Source of the DNA: Lutjanus erythropterus
Lineage: Eukaryota; Chordata; Actinopteri; Lutjaniformes; Lutjanidae
Direction: 5' to 3'
DNA length: 64,000 nt
Assembly (NCBI GenBank): GCA_020091685.1
Contig: CM034614.1
Coordinates: 1,139,563-1,203,562, forward strand
This document shows, in pieces, positions 44,771 to 55,440 of the stretch; the first letter of the stretch is position 1, and the number at the start of each line of letters is the position of its first letter. A model generated the notes under the pieces. The model saw nothing but the letters and a program-made list of their open reading frames with translations, made no database searches and was not told the DNA's origin. Made by a program: the position numbers and the translations under genes.

Positions 44771-45369
44771 GAATGTATAAAAGGTGAATTTTCTTGTAAG
44801 TAGTTATGTTCAGGTTATTTGAGGTTTACACTGCGGCTGGAATTCCAGGAATCTGCAACCTGATATTTAAGATGCTGTCTAGTAAAGCAGCCTGCAGAGG
44901 AACGATTTTAAACTCATTCACATGTTCAGGACGGGATCTTTTCTTTATCTTTATGATTTTTATTATTTACTTTATTTATTTAAATTATTTGGTTGTCAAA
45001 GCAGGCCTTTTTATTGTTAAAAAAATTAATCTTGTATGTTTTGGGGAGCAGAGGAGGTCAGGTTTTGTCACCCACAGCTTGTATTGATTTCCTCAAACAG
45101 CCACATAAAGGCTCTTTAATGTTAAAAATTAGAGATTTAATTGATGATTTCTGCAGGAAAATGCCTCACAGGTTTAGTTCCACTGAAGCAAAATCATTGC
45201 AGCAGTCAGGAGAACATTTTATTGAATTAATAACCAACTAGTTTGAGCACTTTGAGCATTTTTTTTAAGAAAAAAAATATCAATTTATGAAAATAATCAG
45301 TAGTTGTGTCTCTAAATCAAACCAGAGAAATGTAAAGCCAAACAGCAAAGCGATGCGTCTCAAACGCTC

Positions 45370-45635
45370 CAGGCCGGTCTGTCTTTCCCTCAGGTGAATT
45401 TTTTTAATGCTGAATGGCCGGTTGCATTCATTTGCATCAGAAAAAAAGTTTTAGTGCATTTGCCATTGTGCAGGATGAAGAGTTCCAGCAGTCAGGGAGC
45501 AGGGGATGTGAAAGAAATAATGGGGCCCTTCACATTATTCACATTGACATGGGGCTTCCCAAAACCTGTGATGGGGATGTCACTTTCATCCTTCCCCTCC
45601 ACTGTCAGATTTTCACACATTTCAACCCCTGCCTG
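45370..45635. promoter_or_regulatory. CNE-like block, left of a (TG)n tract
   Basis: Contains TTTTTAATGCTGAATGGCCG, TTGCATTCATTTGCATCAG (octamer-like ATTTGCAT), AAATAATGGGGCCC and CACATTATTCACATTGAC. High complexity, flanked by repeat arrays on the left and a microsatellite on the right. Confidence 0.35.

Positions 45636-45637
<2 letters not shown>

Positions 45638-45694
<57 letters not shown>
45638..45694. repeat. (TG)n microsatellite
   Basis: Uninterrupted GT dinucleotides, about 28 units. Confidence 0.97.
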
Positions 45695-45695
<1 letters not shown>

Positions 45696-46070
45696 TCCTG
45701 ATTGCAGCTCCGATTCTCTGAGAGTTTAATGACTGAAAAAGCAGGCAAATGATGGAGGAAAAGGAGAAAAAGGAGAGGAAAGAAAGGAGTCTGGCATGCA
45801 GGGTGCGATAAATGTGAATTGGAAGTGAGTAAAGCGCGCTGTGAGGACTCAAAAGTCTCTTATCCTACAAAACAACAAGTCCACACCAATTCGCCGTGTG
45901 GCCCGGGGCAGTTTGTTCCTTGTGGGTTTGTGTGAGAAAAGAAGCATCAGCGGCTTTTACACGAGGAGGCGAGTAAATCCACAAAACCCAGGAGAGGAGG
46001 GGGAAGAAAAAGCTCCTGCGTGTTTTAAAATGCACCGCAGAAACCTGCTTAAACACACACATTAAATGTG
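45695..46070. promoter_or_regulatory. CNE-like block, right of the (TG)n tract
   Basis: Contains CCTGATTGCAGCTCCGATTC, GAGTTTAATGACTG, GCGATAAATGTGAATTGG, TCTCTTATCC and CACACCAATTCGCCG. Likely continuous with the block on the other side of the microsatellite. Confidence 0.3.
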
Positions 46071-46139
46071 GAGGAACAAGAGGAGCAGCGACAGCTGACT
46101 GTCAGCTGAGATTTCACCTTTTACTTTCCTCTGGACCAA

Positions 46140-46810
46140 GAAATATTCAGACGACCATCAAACTCCAGCCAAAATCTGACAGTTCTTCAAAAACATATCA
46201 CAAACTTCAGCCAAAATTTGACCTTTTTAAGCAATAAAAAGCTGATGTCCTTCCAGTCTGATCAGGAAAGAAATGAAGATCTCATTGTTGAAAAATCTCG
46301 TGTTGTTGTTGTTGTGGATCTGTCCAACAAACTGCAGCAAAAATGTGGGCATTAAAAAAATACATATTGCAAAGTTAGCATCTCTGTCCAACAAACTTAA
46401 GGCCAATTCTGATGCTTTTAAGCCAAATAAAAAGATAATGTTTGTCTAAAGAAACATGTAGAAAAAGAGGCTGTCATAATATAATCCAATGGTTCCCAAA
46501 CTGGGGCGGGCCTCCTTGAGGGCTGCAGAGGCTCTCTTGGGACAGAAGCCAGGGGAGAAATAGGGGTGTAAACTTTTGGCTTCTGAAAGGAGGGAACTAC
46601 TGATATAACCTGTAAATGTTTGGGTAGAGGCTTTTAAAGATTGTTTTTAAGGACAAGCTCGATCTGTGAAGAGAGAAATTCTTGTAAATTATTATTTCAG
46701 GTTATTTGAGGTTTAAACTGAGGCTGGCAGTTCAAGAAACATTACAAAGTTAACGTCTCTGTCCACCAAACTCCATTTTTAAAACTAAAAACTGAGAACA
46801 ATCTGCATTA
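46140..46810. repeat. Degenerate ~160-bp tandem repeat in intron 1, block 2 (segmental duplicate)
   Basis: Five more units of the 43840-44770 family (46153, 46200, 46320, 46384, 46762). The block also shares TTCTTGTAA, then CAGGTTATTTGAGGTTTA, then ACTG-GGCTGG with 44790-44842, in the same order. Interrupted at 46484-46600 by another repeat. Confidence 0.7.
46480..46605. mobile_element. GGTTCCCAAACTGGGG-type interspersed repeat fragment
   Basis: AATGGTTCCCAAACTGGGGC followed by GGGCTGCAGAGGCTC resembles the end of a very common teleost DNA-transposon-derived repeat as I remember it. It splits the ~160-bp repeat. A relative is at 34128-34200. Confidence 0.5.
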
Positions 46811-47390
46811 TGTTCTGTTCTGTTTTCATGTCAGTACAGACTGACAGACTGATACAGACAGATGAAAATATGTCAGGCTCCAGTTTTAAAGATAAATTAA
46901 GGCAGAACTTTTATAATTTTCTCCTTAAATCTGCACAGAAACCTTCTGAACTTGTTGGATCCTGAACTACTGCAAAAACAGTCAAGTCAATTAATTAGAA
47001 AATTAGACAGAAACTTTGATAATCAGTTCATTTAAAGTCGAGTCTTTCTTTGAACTTCTTCAATGTGAGGATTTTCTGCTTTTCTCTGTTTTACTGTGAA
47101 CTCAGTAACTTTGGACGGTTGGTTCAAGCGTTGATCACCTAAACGTTTGGTCAGTCTCGTGTTGAAATGAATTACACAGTTTGGTTTTCGCCGGAAAAAC
47201 GGTCGAGACGTCAGAGCAGGATCGGATCATTTCTCAGACGGGACACACGAGGACAGGACCGAGCAGAGACGTTAAAAACGCTCCACAAACATTGATTCTG
47301 TGAGATACATGACAGGAGAAACTTCCTCCGACAGAGGAAGCAGCCGTCAGGCAGCGTTACACATGATGAAAACAGAGCCGCGTTTAATGC

Positions 47391-47391
<1 letters not shown>

Positions 47392-47422
<31 letters not shown>
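47392..47422. repeat. (CA)n microsatellite
   Basis: About 15 CA units. Confidence 0.95.
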
Positions 47423-47428
<6 letters not shown>

Positions 47429-47606
47429 GAGCGAGAGACATCAGAAATCAAAGGTCCAGGGGCCGCTGGGGCCTGTAGTTCCTCCTCTTCGCTGTGTACC
47501 CAGAGCTCTCTGGGATCAGCTTTGATGCGTCTGTTAATTAACTCCTGAAGGGACGGCGAGGCATACGATCGGGCCTGACAGCCGCCGAGTCGAGCAGGAG
47601 TCCGTC

Positions 47607-47632
47607 TGTGTGTGTGTGTGTGTGTGTGTGTG
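47607..47632. repeat. (TG)n microsatellite
   Basis: About 13 units. Confidence 0.95.
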
Positions 47633-47689
47633 TTCAAGGCGGATGTGAAGGATGCCCCACGCTGCGAGGAGAGACGCCCGCCGTGACAT

Positions 47690-47825
47690 TTTGACACGTG
47701 GAGAAACGAATGATCTCAGAGAGAGAAAGGATCAGATCGTGTCTCCCATCATGCACAGCGGCCGCTTTGGTTATCAGCAGATGTGATCACTTTGCCGTCT
47801 TCAATGATCTTCTTCTTCTTTCTTT
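47690..47825. promoter_or_regulatory. CNE-like block
   Basis: Contains GAAACGAATGATCTCAG, GGCCGCTTTGGTTATCAGC, AGATGTGATCACTTTGCCG and TTCAATGATC. GTGATCACTTTG includes a palindrome with a TTTG core. High complexity, short. Confidence 0.3.
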
Positions 47826-47859
47826 TCCTCTTGTGACGTGCAGTTAAAGTTAAAGCGCA

Positions 47860-48780
47860 AAGAAAACTATTTGTTTTGACTTTAAAAGTTAAAGTAGTCC
47901 GCCTTAAAATTTGAACTTGACTTTTCTGGTCACTAACTTAAAAAGTTTGTGTCAGGCTGCTTTAAAGTTTTAAATTGACTGAATTTGAAAAAACAAGTTG
48001 AAGTAATTTACATTTCTAGTCACCAACCTAAAGGGATAGTTCACCTAAAAATGAACATTCAGTCTTTATCTACTCACCTTCATGCTGATTGAAGGTCAGG
48101 TTTAGTTTTTACTGTCCAGTTTTCAAACAGAATAAAACAACAGAATAAAATCATGAAATGTCTCCATGCTGCTCGTCTGCTGTAATCAAAGTCTCCTAAA
48201 GTCTCAACATGCCAAGTTAAGTGTAAAATGTTATTTACACCATGTTTTTATCCTGGTGTGCAAACAGCTGTCAGGACTTGAACTACAGCAGGCGACGAGC
48301 AGCATGGAGACATTTCATGTTTTTATATGTATGAAAACTGGTCTCTTCCATTGTTTGGAGATTCTGTTTCCTGTGAAACTTCCTGTTTGTGACTAAAAAA
48401 AAACTAAACCTGACCTTCAATGAGCATGAGAGTGAGTAGATAATGACTGAATTTTCAGTTTTAATGAACTATCCTTTAAAGTTAATTCACAGGTTGCTTT
48501 AAAATTTTAAACTGACTATTTGAAAAGACAAGTTTAGTTTATTTTGTAATGATTTAAAACAAACGTTTTCAGTGATTAAATTAGGAAAGTCACTCGGATG
48601 TTTATCTGATGTATTCTGTGTTTTCCTGGAAGTTAAAGCATCAACTAGCAAACAGCGCGAGCAGGAAACACTTTACCTTGAATGAGTTTGCATTTTATAA
48701 CTTTAACCAACTTGAATATTTATGTTAAAGTTTAGTTGATTACACTGTGTTAGAGTGAAAACATGCAGCAGCAGCGTGGA
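47860..48780. repeat. Degenerate ~90-bp TTAAAGTT-type repeat, split by the MITE
   Basis: GGTCACTAACTTAAAAAGTT, then GGCTGCTTTAAAGTTTTAAA, then TTGACTGAATTTGAAAA occurs at 47930-48010. The same order (GTTGCTTTAAAATTTTAAAC, TGACTATTTGAAAAGACAAG) recurs at 48492-48540. The second unit begins at 48018 (CTAGTCACCAACCTA) and is interrupted by the MITE. Confidence 0.6.
48029..48480. mobile_element. Complete-looking MITE with ~80-bp terminal inverted repeats (AAAGGGATAGTTCACC family)
   Basis: The left end TAAAGGGATAGTTCACCTAA is mirrored at the right end (reverse complement TTTAAAGGATAGTTCATTAA). The inverted similarity continues about 80 bases inward (CATTCAGTC, ATCTACTCAC, TCATGCT.ATTGAAGGTCAGG, TTAGTTTTT). 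Total about 450 bases, no transposase. The family is widespread in teleosts from memory. Non-autonomous and presumably immobile. Confidence 0.8.
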
Positions 48781-48819
48781 GCAGCGGAACACAAACGGGA
48801 CGTCTTTGTTGTTTTTCCC

Positions 48820-49100
48820 TCCACAAAATTTTTTAACATGTGGCGTCCCAGCGGGGTGTGGTATTCTTTAGCAATCAATCCCCCTCGGCCGCGTCTTTCC
48901 GTGAGCTCAATCAGACCTCGAGGTCAGGAGGAATCTGTCCGGCCCCTCTGCTCTGTCTCTGAAGGAAGGGGCGGGGACAGGCATCGTCCGAGGGCCCCTG
49001 GAGGTCTGTGACAGACTGTTAGTGACGGGGCCCCAGCAGGTTTTCCACTGTGTCACCGGCTATTAGCTGCGCTTTCAGGTGAGGGGGCTGCTGTTTGACA
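48820..49100. promoter_or_regulatory. CNE-like block
   Basis: Contains TTTTTAACATGTGGCGTCCC, TTCTTTAGCAATCAATCC, GAGCTCAATCAGACC and CACCGGCTATTAGCTGCG. High complexity and several CpG. Low confidence. Confidence 0.3.
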
Positions 49101-49429
49101 GCTGCAAACCTCTGAGCACAAACATCCAGTCGGACTGATGGACGAAGAAAAACCAGAGAAACAAATAACTTCAGTTTTAGACGTGTTAGCAGCTACATGT
49201 ACTGAAGTACTCATTATACAGAAAGTGATATTACTGATGTATTTACATTTATAAGAGATCGTATGCGGTGATCGGATCATAATTTTCCCACAGTGATGCT
49301 GATTCATGCTTATAACACGGCTACTAACTGAAAAAATCAATAATTTGACACAAAACATTCATTTAAAGAGGAATATTTGTAAGACTATGCGAGCGCTGAA
49401 CTGCATTGCTGGGTTCAAAAGTCAAACGT

Positions 49430-49740
49430 GCTGCTTTAAAAACTGAGTAATATCAATAATAAAGATTGCTAAAAGCTGAGATTAAACTGAATTTCTGGCT
49501 TTAAAAGTTGGATATAAAATCAGTAAGTCTGAGAGATGTGGAATTTTCAAGATTGTTGAAGAGCTGGCAGTAAACTGAACAGAGTGGCTTTAGAGTTGAA
49601 CAATCTGAAAATGTGGAATATTTTAAAGATTGTGGAAGAAACTGACTTGCTGAATTTTGTGTGAGGAAGCAGGTGAAGGAGGATGAAGAGTTGGGAAAGT
49701 AAGAAAGAGATGAAGGAGGCAAAACTTTGAATCAGTACTT
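49430..49740. repeat. Degenerate ~100-bp repeat, first cluster
   Basis: TGGCTTTAAAAGTTGGATA, AATCAGTAAG, then CTGAGAGATGTGGAATTTTC, AAGATTGTTGAAGA. The phrase recurs at 49585-49650 (GTGGCTTTAGAGTTGAACAA, ATGTGGAATATTTTAAAGATTG) and again at 50790-50860. Confidence 0.55.
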
Positions 49741-50035
49741 GAGTTTATGTTATTTCCTGAAACCTGCAGCTTCTGTTATTTGGATATTACACTTCATATT
49801 GTGATTTTGATAATATTTCAAAGAACTGTGCAGCATGAAGTGACTGCAGGCCCCAAAAATCAGCAGTAAACAGATTTAATTCTGCAGAAGAGCTGCTGTT
49901 TCATCACAACAACGAAGAATATCATGTTTCTAATGTTTCTAATGTCACAGGAAAGTACAGATTCACTTCCTCAGTATCATTTTTGACTGCTTTATGCTCT
50001 GCAGGTGTTCATGTTATTGTGTCCACACCCTGTAG

Positions 50036-50036
<1 letters not shown>

Positions 50037-50084
<48 letters not shown>
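50037..50084. repeat. (CA)n microsatellite
   Basis: About 24 uninterrupted units. Confidence 0.97.
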
Positions 50085-50085
<1 letters not shown>

Positions 50086-50690
50086 CTGTGACTCACAGGA
50101 GTTCCTGGACGCTTCATTCAGAACTGAATGTCACGATGCTGAACAGTTATTACCTCCAAACACTCATCACACGTCCATGAACAGAGGAAAGTCACGTTCA
50201 GATAAGTCAGTGAAGTGTTTGTGTGTGTTGTGAGCTTCAGTTTAACGTGTCAGTGAAGACAGAGAAACAGCTAGGCGACTGCAGTTCATCCAGTAAACAG
50301 TCAAAGAGTTTCATTTTGTCCACTACAGAACGTCACGGTGTTCAGTATGTGTGATTGTAGGCAAAGTAACGGCGGCATCAGTCTGAGGTGGAAGCAGGCG
50401 GAAAAAGATGAGCAGCATAACAGCACATCAATACGGCGATATGAAAATACTCAGCATAAAACGCAAAATAACTGTGGCACAAGTAACATTCGTCCATCAA
50501 ATCCACAGCTGCAACACCGCATCAACCAATCAAACAGCACCAATATGACATCATCAGCTGAAACAACCGAAGGAACAACTTCAACATCGTGAGCTAAACA
50601 TCATGAATCAAACTTAGCTGAAGATGCTCAGTTAGTCTTTTCATGTTAGTTATTTCTCAGAACATTTTTAACAAACTACAGAAGGCAGTT
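50085..50690. other. Intron 1 sequence, nothing recognised
   Basis: An 84-codon open frame (50338-50592, +) is Ser/Asn/Thr/Gln-rich with no recognisable domain and no convincing splice sites. Treated as chance. Confidence 0.25.
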
Positions 50691-50759
50691 CTTCATGAAA
50701 CTGTGGTGTGAATGCTGCATGTTGAAAGATGACACAAGTTGAACCACATCAATAATCCA

Positions 50760-50940
50760 TGAAAGAAATAAGTGATGCTAAAGTGCATCTCTGGCTTTAA
50801 AAACTGAATAGTATCAATAATCTCTGACAGATGTGGAATATTTTGAGGATTGTTGTAAGCGGGGCTAAACTGCACGGGGACAAAATCCTCCATTTCAAAA
50901 AGTGTCAGCAAAGTGAAAAGCTCAGACTTACTGTAGGCGC
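50760..50940. repeat. Degenerate ~100-bp repeat, distant copy
   Basis: CTCTGGCTTTAAAAACTGAA, TAGTATCAATAATC, then GACAGATGTGGAATATTTTG, AGGATTGTTG. Same phrase order as 49430-49740, more than 1 kb away. Confidence 0.5.
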
Positions 50941-52630
50941 TGATAAATTAAAGGAGCCGTCCAGGCAGCGAGGAGGAAGTCAGCGGTCCAAAGTGAGGCT
51001 GTAAAACAGCGAGCGGCCGCGCTGCAGCGGGACCATTTGGCTGAGGGTCAGGGATCAAAGCGGTCAGCGTGGACTCGACGCCGTCAGCAGGCAGAGCTGT
51101 GGAGACACACGTGGCAGGACGTCAGAGATCACGGTTAACTGAGGAGTTCGGGGTTTAGAGTTTCACTCGATGAGGTTTTGATGAGATTAATTCAACGCTG
51201 TGAGAATCAGACGTCCCAGAGTCACCAGACAGACGTCCAGCTCCGTGGTCTGTGGTCATTTTGGGGCTTTTTCTGGGGTGTTTTGCAGGTTAACCTCAAC
51301 CTCAAAGTGCTGCTGAGCTTCATATCGATTTACAGTCTGACTGATGTGCAGCTGAGACTTTTTATTTAACTTATTAACTTAATACAAGGATTGACACGTG
51401 GCCTTTATGACAGACTTCAGATATTTTTCTGAATTTAATTTAATTTTAAAAGACTTTTATAACATTTAAAGCCTGACTGATGCTGGATTTGAATGACAGA
51501 TGTAGTGTCTGATCTTCTTTATTCATATATACACACAACCCAAAAATTATATCAGGACACTTTAATAATTAGAAATAAGTAAACAGAAAGACTCAGTTAA
51601 GAAAATGATCAAATACACATAAAATGTTGCCTATTATACATCAGACTCTTAGAACATTAAACACAGACACTTCTTAAAATAAATAATGCTAAAATAAAGA
51701 CTCACAAGCAGATTTCATAAGTGCAGCTGGCTGATGGAAGCTAATGCTAATGCTAACTGGACTTGACTCAGGAGATGTTTCAATGTTTCCATCTGACACG
51801 TTTTAAAACAAGAACCCTGTCAAAGTTAAAGTAAAACCCACATCCTCCTCCTCAAACCAACACAGAACAAATGCAGATGCAGTGCAGCTAGCTAGCATGA
51901 GTTAGCCAGACATGCTAATGTTTGCAGAGACAGAGAGACATTCACCACATCTTGAGTTTCATCGTTTTGAGAGCGACAGAAAAAGCGCGCTGTCCAGAGT
52001 CATGAAGCGCCGAGCAGGAGGTGCGAGCAGGCGTTCAGTCAAGTTACCAGGCGGCGCGTGATGCAAAATAAAAATCATCAATAATTCACCTCAAAGTCAT
52101 CAAAACTAAAGTATCAGTCCTGTTTAGAAAATGTGAGGAGGAGAAGTTCAGATGTAGGGAGGAAAAAGAAAAAGCTACAAGTCATCATATTTGAGAGCTG
52201 ATTTTCCTGGTTAATGAACTGTTTGTTTCAGAAGTGAAACAGTTTCAGGAAGCACTAAGCAAAAACAAACAAACAGTTTGTCGAGATGAGTTCTGCTGAG
52301 GTTCTCAGGTTGACTGGGGAGAGTTCACTCCATTCAGAGGAGCAAAGAGTTCTCCTTCTGAACTCCACCGACACATCTGTTAGCTGTTGGTGAGGAGGAG
52401 GAGGAGATCAGCCACAGGATATTGAACATCCAGGCAGACGGGTGTGAAGCTGCTAACACCGACACACACACACACGCTACCTCTGCTAAACTTTAAACTG
52501 CTTCTTCTGCTCTGATTTAAGAAAAGGCCGAAGAATTTAAGGTGAAGAAAATATCGGGCAGGTTTTTCTCATTTCTCATACAGCAAAAAGAAACAATAAA
52601 ATAAACAACAAACAAGAGGCTTTATCATAT
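50941..52630. other. Intron 1 sequence, no confident feature
   Basis: Includes short CpG-bearing segments (50990-51080, 51975-52060), a (CA) stretch at 52463-52475 and GCTAATGCTAATGCTAAC at 51739. No exon, RNA gene or defined repeat was identified. Confidence 0.3.
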
Positions 52631-52755
52631 TTCAGAGATGGAAAGTAACTTAGTACAAATACTTCATCGCTGTACTTATTTTTCACTTTTCCTCCCAACA
52701 TTCAAACTCAAATATCTGTACTTTATACTTTCAAAACAAGTTTGTTACTTAAGTT
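52630..52755. repeat. Fragment of a TACTTNTACT-type interspersed element
   Basis: Contains GATGGAAAGTAACTTAGTAC, AAATACTTCATCGCTGTAC and TATCTGTACTTTATACTTTC, a motif style I remember from a common teleost interspersed repeat. Related pieces occur near 2400, 18720 and 39050. Confidence 0.5.
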
Positions 52756-53165
52756 GTAATATGAGACAAAAATAACACAAAACAGCCTAACAAGACGAAC
52801 GATAAAAGGTTAACAACAACACAAAAACAACAAAGGAAGATGAAAAATGTAGAACATGTAACAAGATGAAACGACACAAGACCAAATATGATGTAACAAA
52901 ATGAAAATGATGTAAAAGATGTAACAACAAAATAGCGTTAAAGACTTAACAAAGTGACAAAACTGACGTAACAAAGTGAAACCCGTGTAAAGATGAGCAT
53001 GAAGTAACAAAGTGAGAACGACGTAACAAAACAAAAATGACGAAAAAGACGAAAACTACATAAAAGATGTAACAATAAGAAAATGACGTAAAGATGTAAC
53101 GATAAGAAAATGACATAACTAGATATAATGACTTCAAATAAAGACAAATATGACATAACAAGATG
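52755..53165. repeat. Degenerate A-rich tandem repeat (ATGACGTAACAA-type)
   Basis: Repeated variants of AAAATGACGTAACAAGATG with a spacing of about 20 bases. It is the reverse complement of the T-rich array at 18795-19260 and adjoins a TACTTGTACTCGAGTA-type element fragment (53165-53190). Confidence 0.7.
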
Positions 53166-53222
53166 TATCTGTACTTGTACTCGAGTACAGAGGTGTGTAC
53201 TTTGACTGTCTCTGTCATAAAC

Positions 53223-53656
53223 ACTCCTCCTCCTCCTCCTCCTCCTCCTCCTCTTCCTCCTCCTCCTCTTCCTCTTCCTCCCTCCTCCTCCTCCTCCTCC
53301 GCCTCCTCCTCTTCTCCTCCTCCTCCTCCTCTTCTTCTTCCTCCTCCTCCTCCTCCTCTTCCTCCTCTTCCTCCTCCTCCCTCCTCCTCCTCCTCCTCCG
53401 CCTCTTCCTCCTCCTCCTCCTCCTCCTCTTCTTCTTCCTCCTCCTCCTCCTCCTCCTCCTCCTCTTCTTCTTCCTCCTCCTCCTCCTCCTCCTCCTCCTC
53501 CTCCTCCTCCTCTTCCTCCTCCTCCTCCTCGTCCTCCTCCTCCTCTTCCTCCTCCTCCTCCTCCTCCTCCTCCTCCTCCTCCTCCCTCCTCCTCCTCCGC
53601 CTCCTCCTCTTCCTCCTCCTCCTCCTCCTCCTCTTCCTCCTCCTCCTCCTCCTCTT
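53223..53656. repeat. Long (CTC)n polypyrimidine tract
   Basis: About 430 nearly uninterrupted pyrimidines on the + strand, mostly CTC/TCC triplets with CTT interruptions and a few isolated G (for example CCGCCTCC). It creates artefactual Ser/Leu/Pro and Arg/Glu ORFs in several frames. Polypurine/polypyrimidine mirror repeats of this kind can form triplex DNA. Confidence 0.95.
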
Positions 53657-53735
53657 CTGTTTTCAGTTTCGTGGATTTTGGTCCTCACTGCTTCAGTTGA
53701 AGTAAAGAGGAACAAATGTGGGCAGTCGGTATAAA
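53655..53735 (+). other. Strong splice-acceptor-like site after the polypyrimidine tract (possible cryptic or alternative exon)
   Basis: The tract runs straight into TCTTCTGTTTTCAG (AG at 53665-53666), a very strong 3' splice-site consensus. A possible donor CAGTCG|GTATAA follows at 53730, defining about 63 bases. There is no evidence of use. Possibly an alternative 5' UTR exon, more likely cryptic. Confidence 0.25.
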
Positions 53736-54270
53736 TTCAAATGTCACTGTTAGCCTCTATTTGTTGATTCGCCGCTCGCACAGTAAACAACAGGCTGTAT
53801 TCTATTTAAGACTCGCCACCGACCTGGGCTTCTTTTACGGGATAGCTATTATTCAAAGGAGAATAGGTGCAGGGCCCGACCATAAATTCCAGCAAGTGGC
53901 CCTTCCAAAGGGTATGGCGCCGAGGAATTGACTGCGTGCTCTGTGATTTTACTCGTGACCTTTTGAGCTGAGACAGAGTCGTTTGTTTGGCTGACAAGAG
54001 CGGCTCTAATAATTCAGTGGGACAGCGGCGGCGGCAGCGGCGCGCTGGTGATACTCGGTGATGAGCCAAACTGTACTCCTGTACGCGGGCCACACCTCGC
54101 AGGAAGAGAGGCATTTGTTTTCCTGGCGCAGAAATACCCGTTTGATTTCTGCAGTCGCGGCTCCACGGACGGCTAAATCATGTGTGTCACGCGTGTTTGC
54201 AGCTCCTTAGTTAATTTAAACTGTCAGAGGTGGCATTTTGGGAGGACTCTGATAGTTTTGGGTGACTTTC
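53715..54270. promoter_or_regulatory. Large CNE-like block in intron 1
   Basis: About 550 bases of high-complexity sequence with no transposon similarity: GGTATAAATTCAAATGTCAC, CTATTATTCAAAGGAGAATAG, TAATAATTCAGTGG, CCCGTTTGATTTCTGCAG and CCTTAGTTAATTTAAACTG. ATTCAAAGG resembles a TCF/SOX core and TTAGTTAATTTAA a homeodomain site. The best CNE candidate in intron 1. It begins right after the polypyrimidine tract. Confidence 0.4.
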
Positions 54271-54373
54271 AGGAAAAGGCAAAAGGGAAAAAATCAGTTT
54301 TAAGCCTTCAGAAGAAGAATATCCATCATTTATTCATCAGTTAAAAGATGGTCAATATATTGTCAGGTGACCA

Positions 54374-54718
54374 TTAAAGGGATCATTTGGATTATTTGAA
54401 GTGTGTTTATATGAGGTACAGTTCAGATTTAAAAAAGATGTAATCAGATTACAGTTACATTTAGTAAAAATGGGGATTATTATTATGATTATTGTCTTTA
54501 AATCAATCAGTCAATCAATAAATTGCGCACAACAAACTAATAAAACAACCGACATAAAGCGCTTAGAACTGCAGTGATTAATCATTCATTAATCAACTAT
54601 TAAATTAATCAATTAATACTTTTGAGTTTCTTCACTTCTTTACTGACCGTCAACACTTTCCACCTTTTCTGACATTTTACAGACTGAAAAACAAATTGAT
54701 CTGAACTATCCCTTTAAG
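54374..54718. mobile_element. Putative MITE with TTAAAGGGAT ends
   Basis: The left end TTAAAGGGATCATTTGG and the right end GAACTATCCCTTTAA (reverse complement TTAAAGGGATAGTTC) form short inverted termini around about 345 bases. Inside is a TGTAATCAGATTACAGTTAC palindromic stretch known to me from teleost repeats. Related to the fuller element at 48029-48480. Confidence 0.45.
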
Positions 54719-54719
54719 T

Positions 54720-55440
54720 TAAATGAATCTGTGCAGAAACAAAACAGAACCAACACCACACAGGACAGACAACAGTTCACAAGTGAAGATATGATCCATA
54801 AGCAGTGGTCAGTGATGTGTTTATGTTCCTCTCAGAGTGACTGAAAGTAGATTTAAGTGAAGAACAACTGATTCCAGTACAATAAGAACGTCATTGTAAG
54901 GGTCTCTTTGTTGGTTGTGATACTTAAATGAATGACTGTTTGCCCTCTGAGAGGAGCCCACAGCAGGAGGTGACACTCATTACACCACTAACTGAGCTGT
55001 TGACTTGCTAACGTGGCTGTTAGTGTCTTTATTTGTGTGTGAAAATGATAAATTCGCCCTAAAGCTAATGCCACACAGTCCTTGCTAACGTTTCTTAGGC
55101 TACACTGATATTAAACTAAGCAGCTGCTAGTTTATACTTGAAATAAACCCGACTGTACCTTTAAAGGTAGGGAGCGTTGAAAAGGTGACCAGGCTTCTAC
55201 CTTCAAAGCTGCTCAGAATAAAATGCCAAATGAGACATCATGCTAAGCTAACATGCTAATTGCTTGCTCCTACAGAAACACATTTATAATTTTAAAAGTT
55301 ATACTTGGCTCAAAACCAACTACCATTTTTGGGAATATGTTGGAAGAGTAGTTAAAACTTTTAAGTAGACTGCAGTGCTAACTCTCATCTGTATGTTACC
55401 AGATAATCTGTGTATCAAAAGAAGACCTGTGTGTTTTCCT
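54720..55440. other. Intron 1 sequence, possible old repeats
   Basis: Several GCTAACATGCTAA/AAAGCTAATGCCACAC-type phrases common in fish interspersed repeats (54960-55280). No boundaries could be set. Confidence 0.3.

Noticed and set aside
48166-48396. 76-codon ORF inside the MITE
   Set aside because: It lies between the terminal inverted repeats of a non-autonomous element and shows no transposase motif.
50338-50592. 84-codon Ser/Asn/Thr-rich ORF
   Set aside because: Low-complexity composition, no acceptor/donor pair, inside the putative intron. Considered chance.
53163-53734. Open frames of ~180 codons on both strands (Ser-, Leu- or Arg/Glu-rich)
   Set aside because: They are pure artefacts of the (CTC)n polypyrimidine tract, which reads open in all frames.
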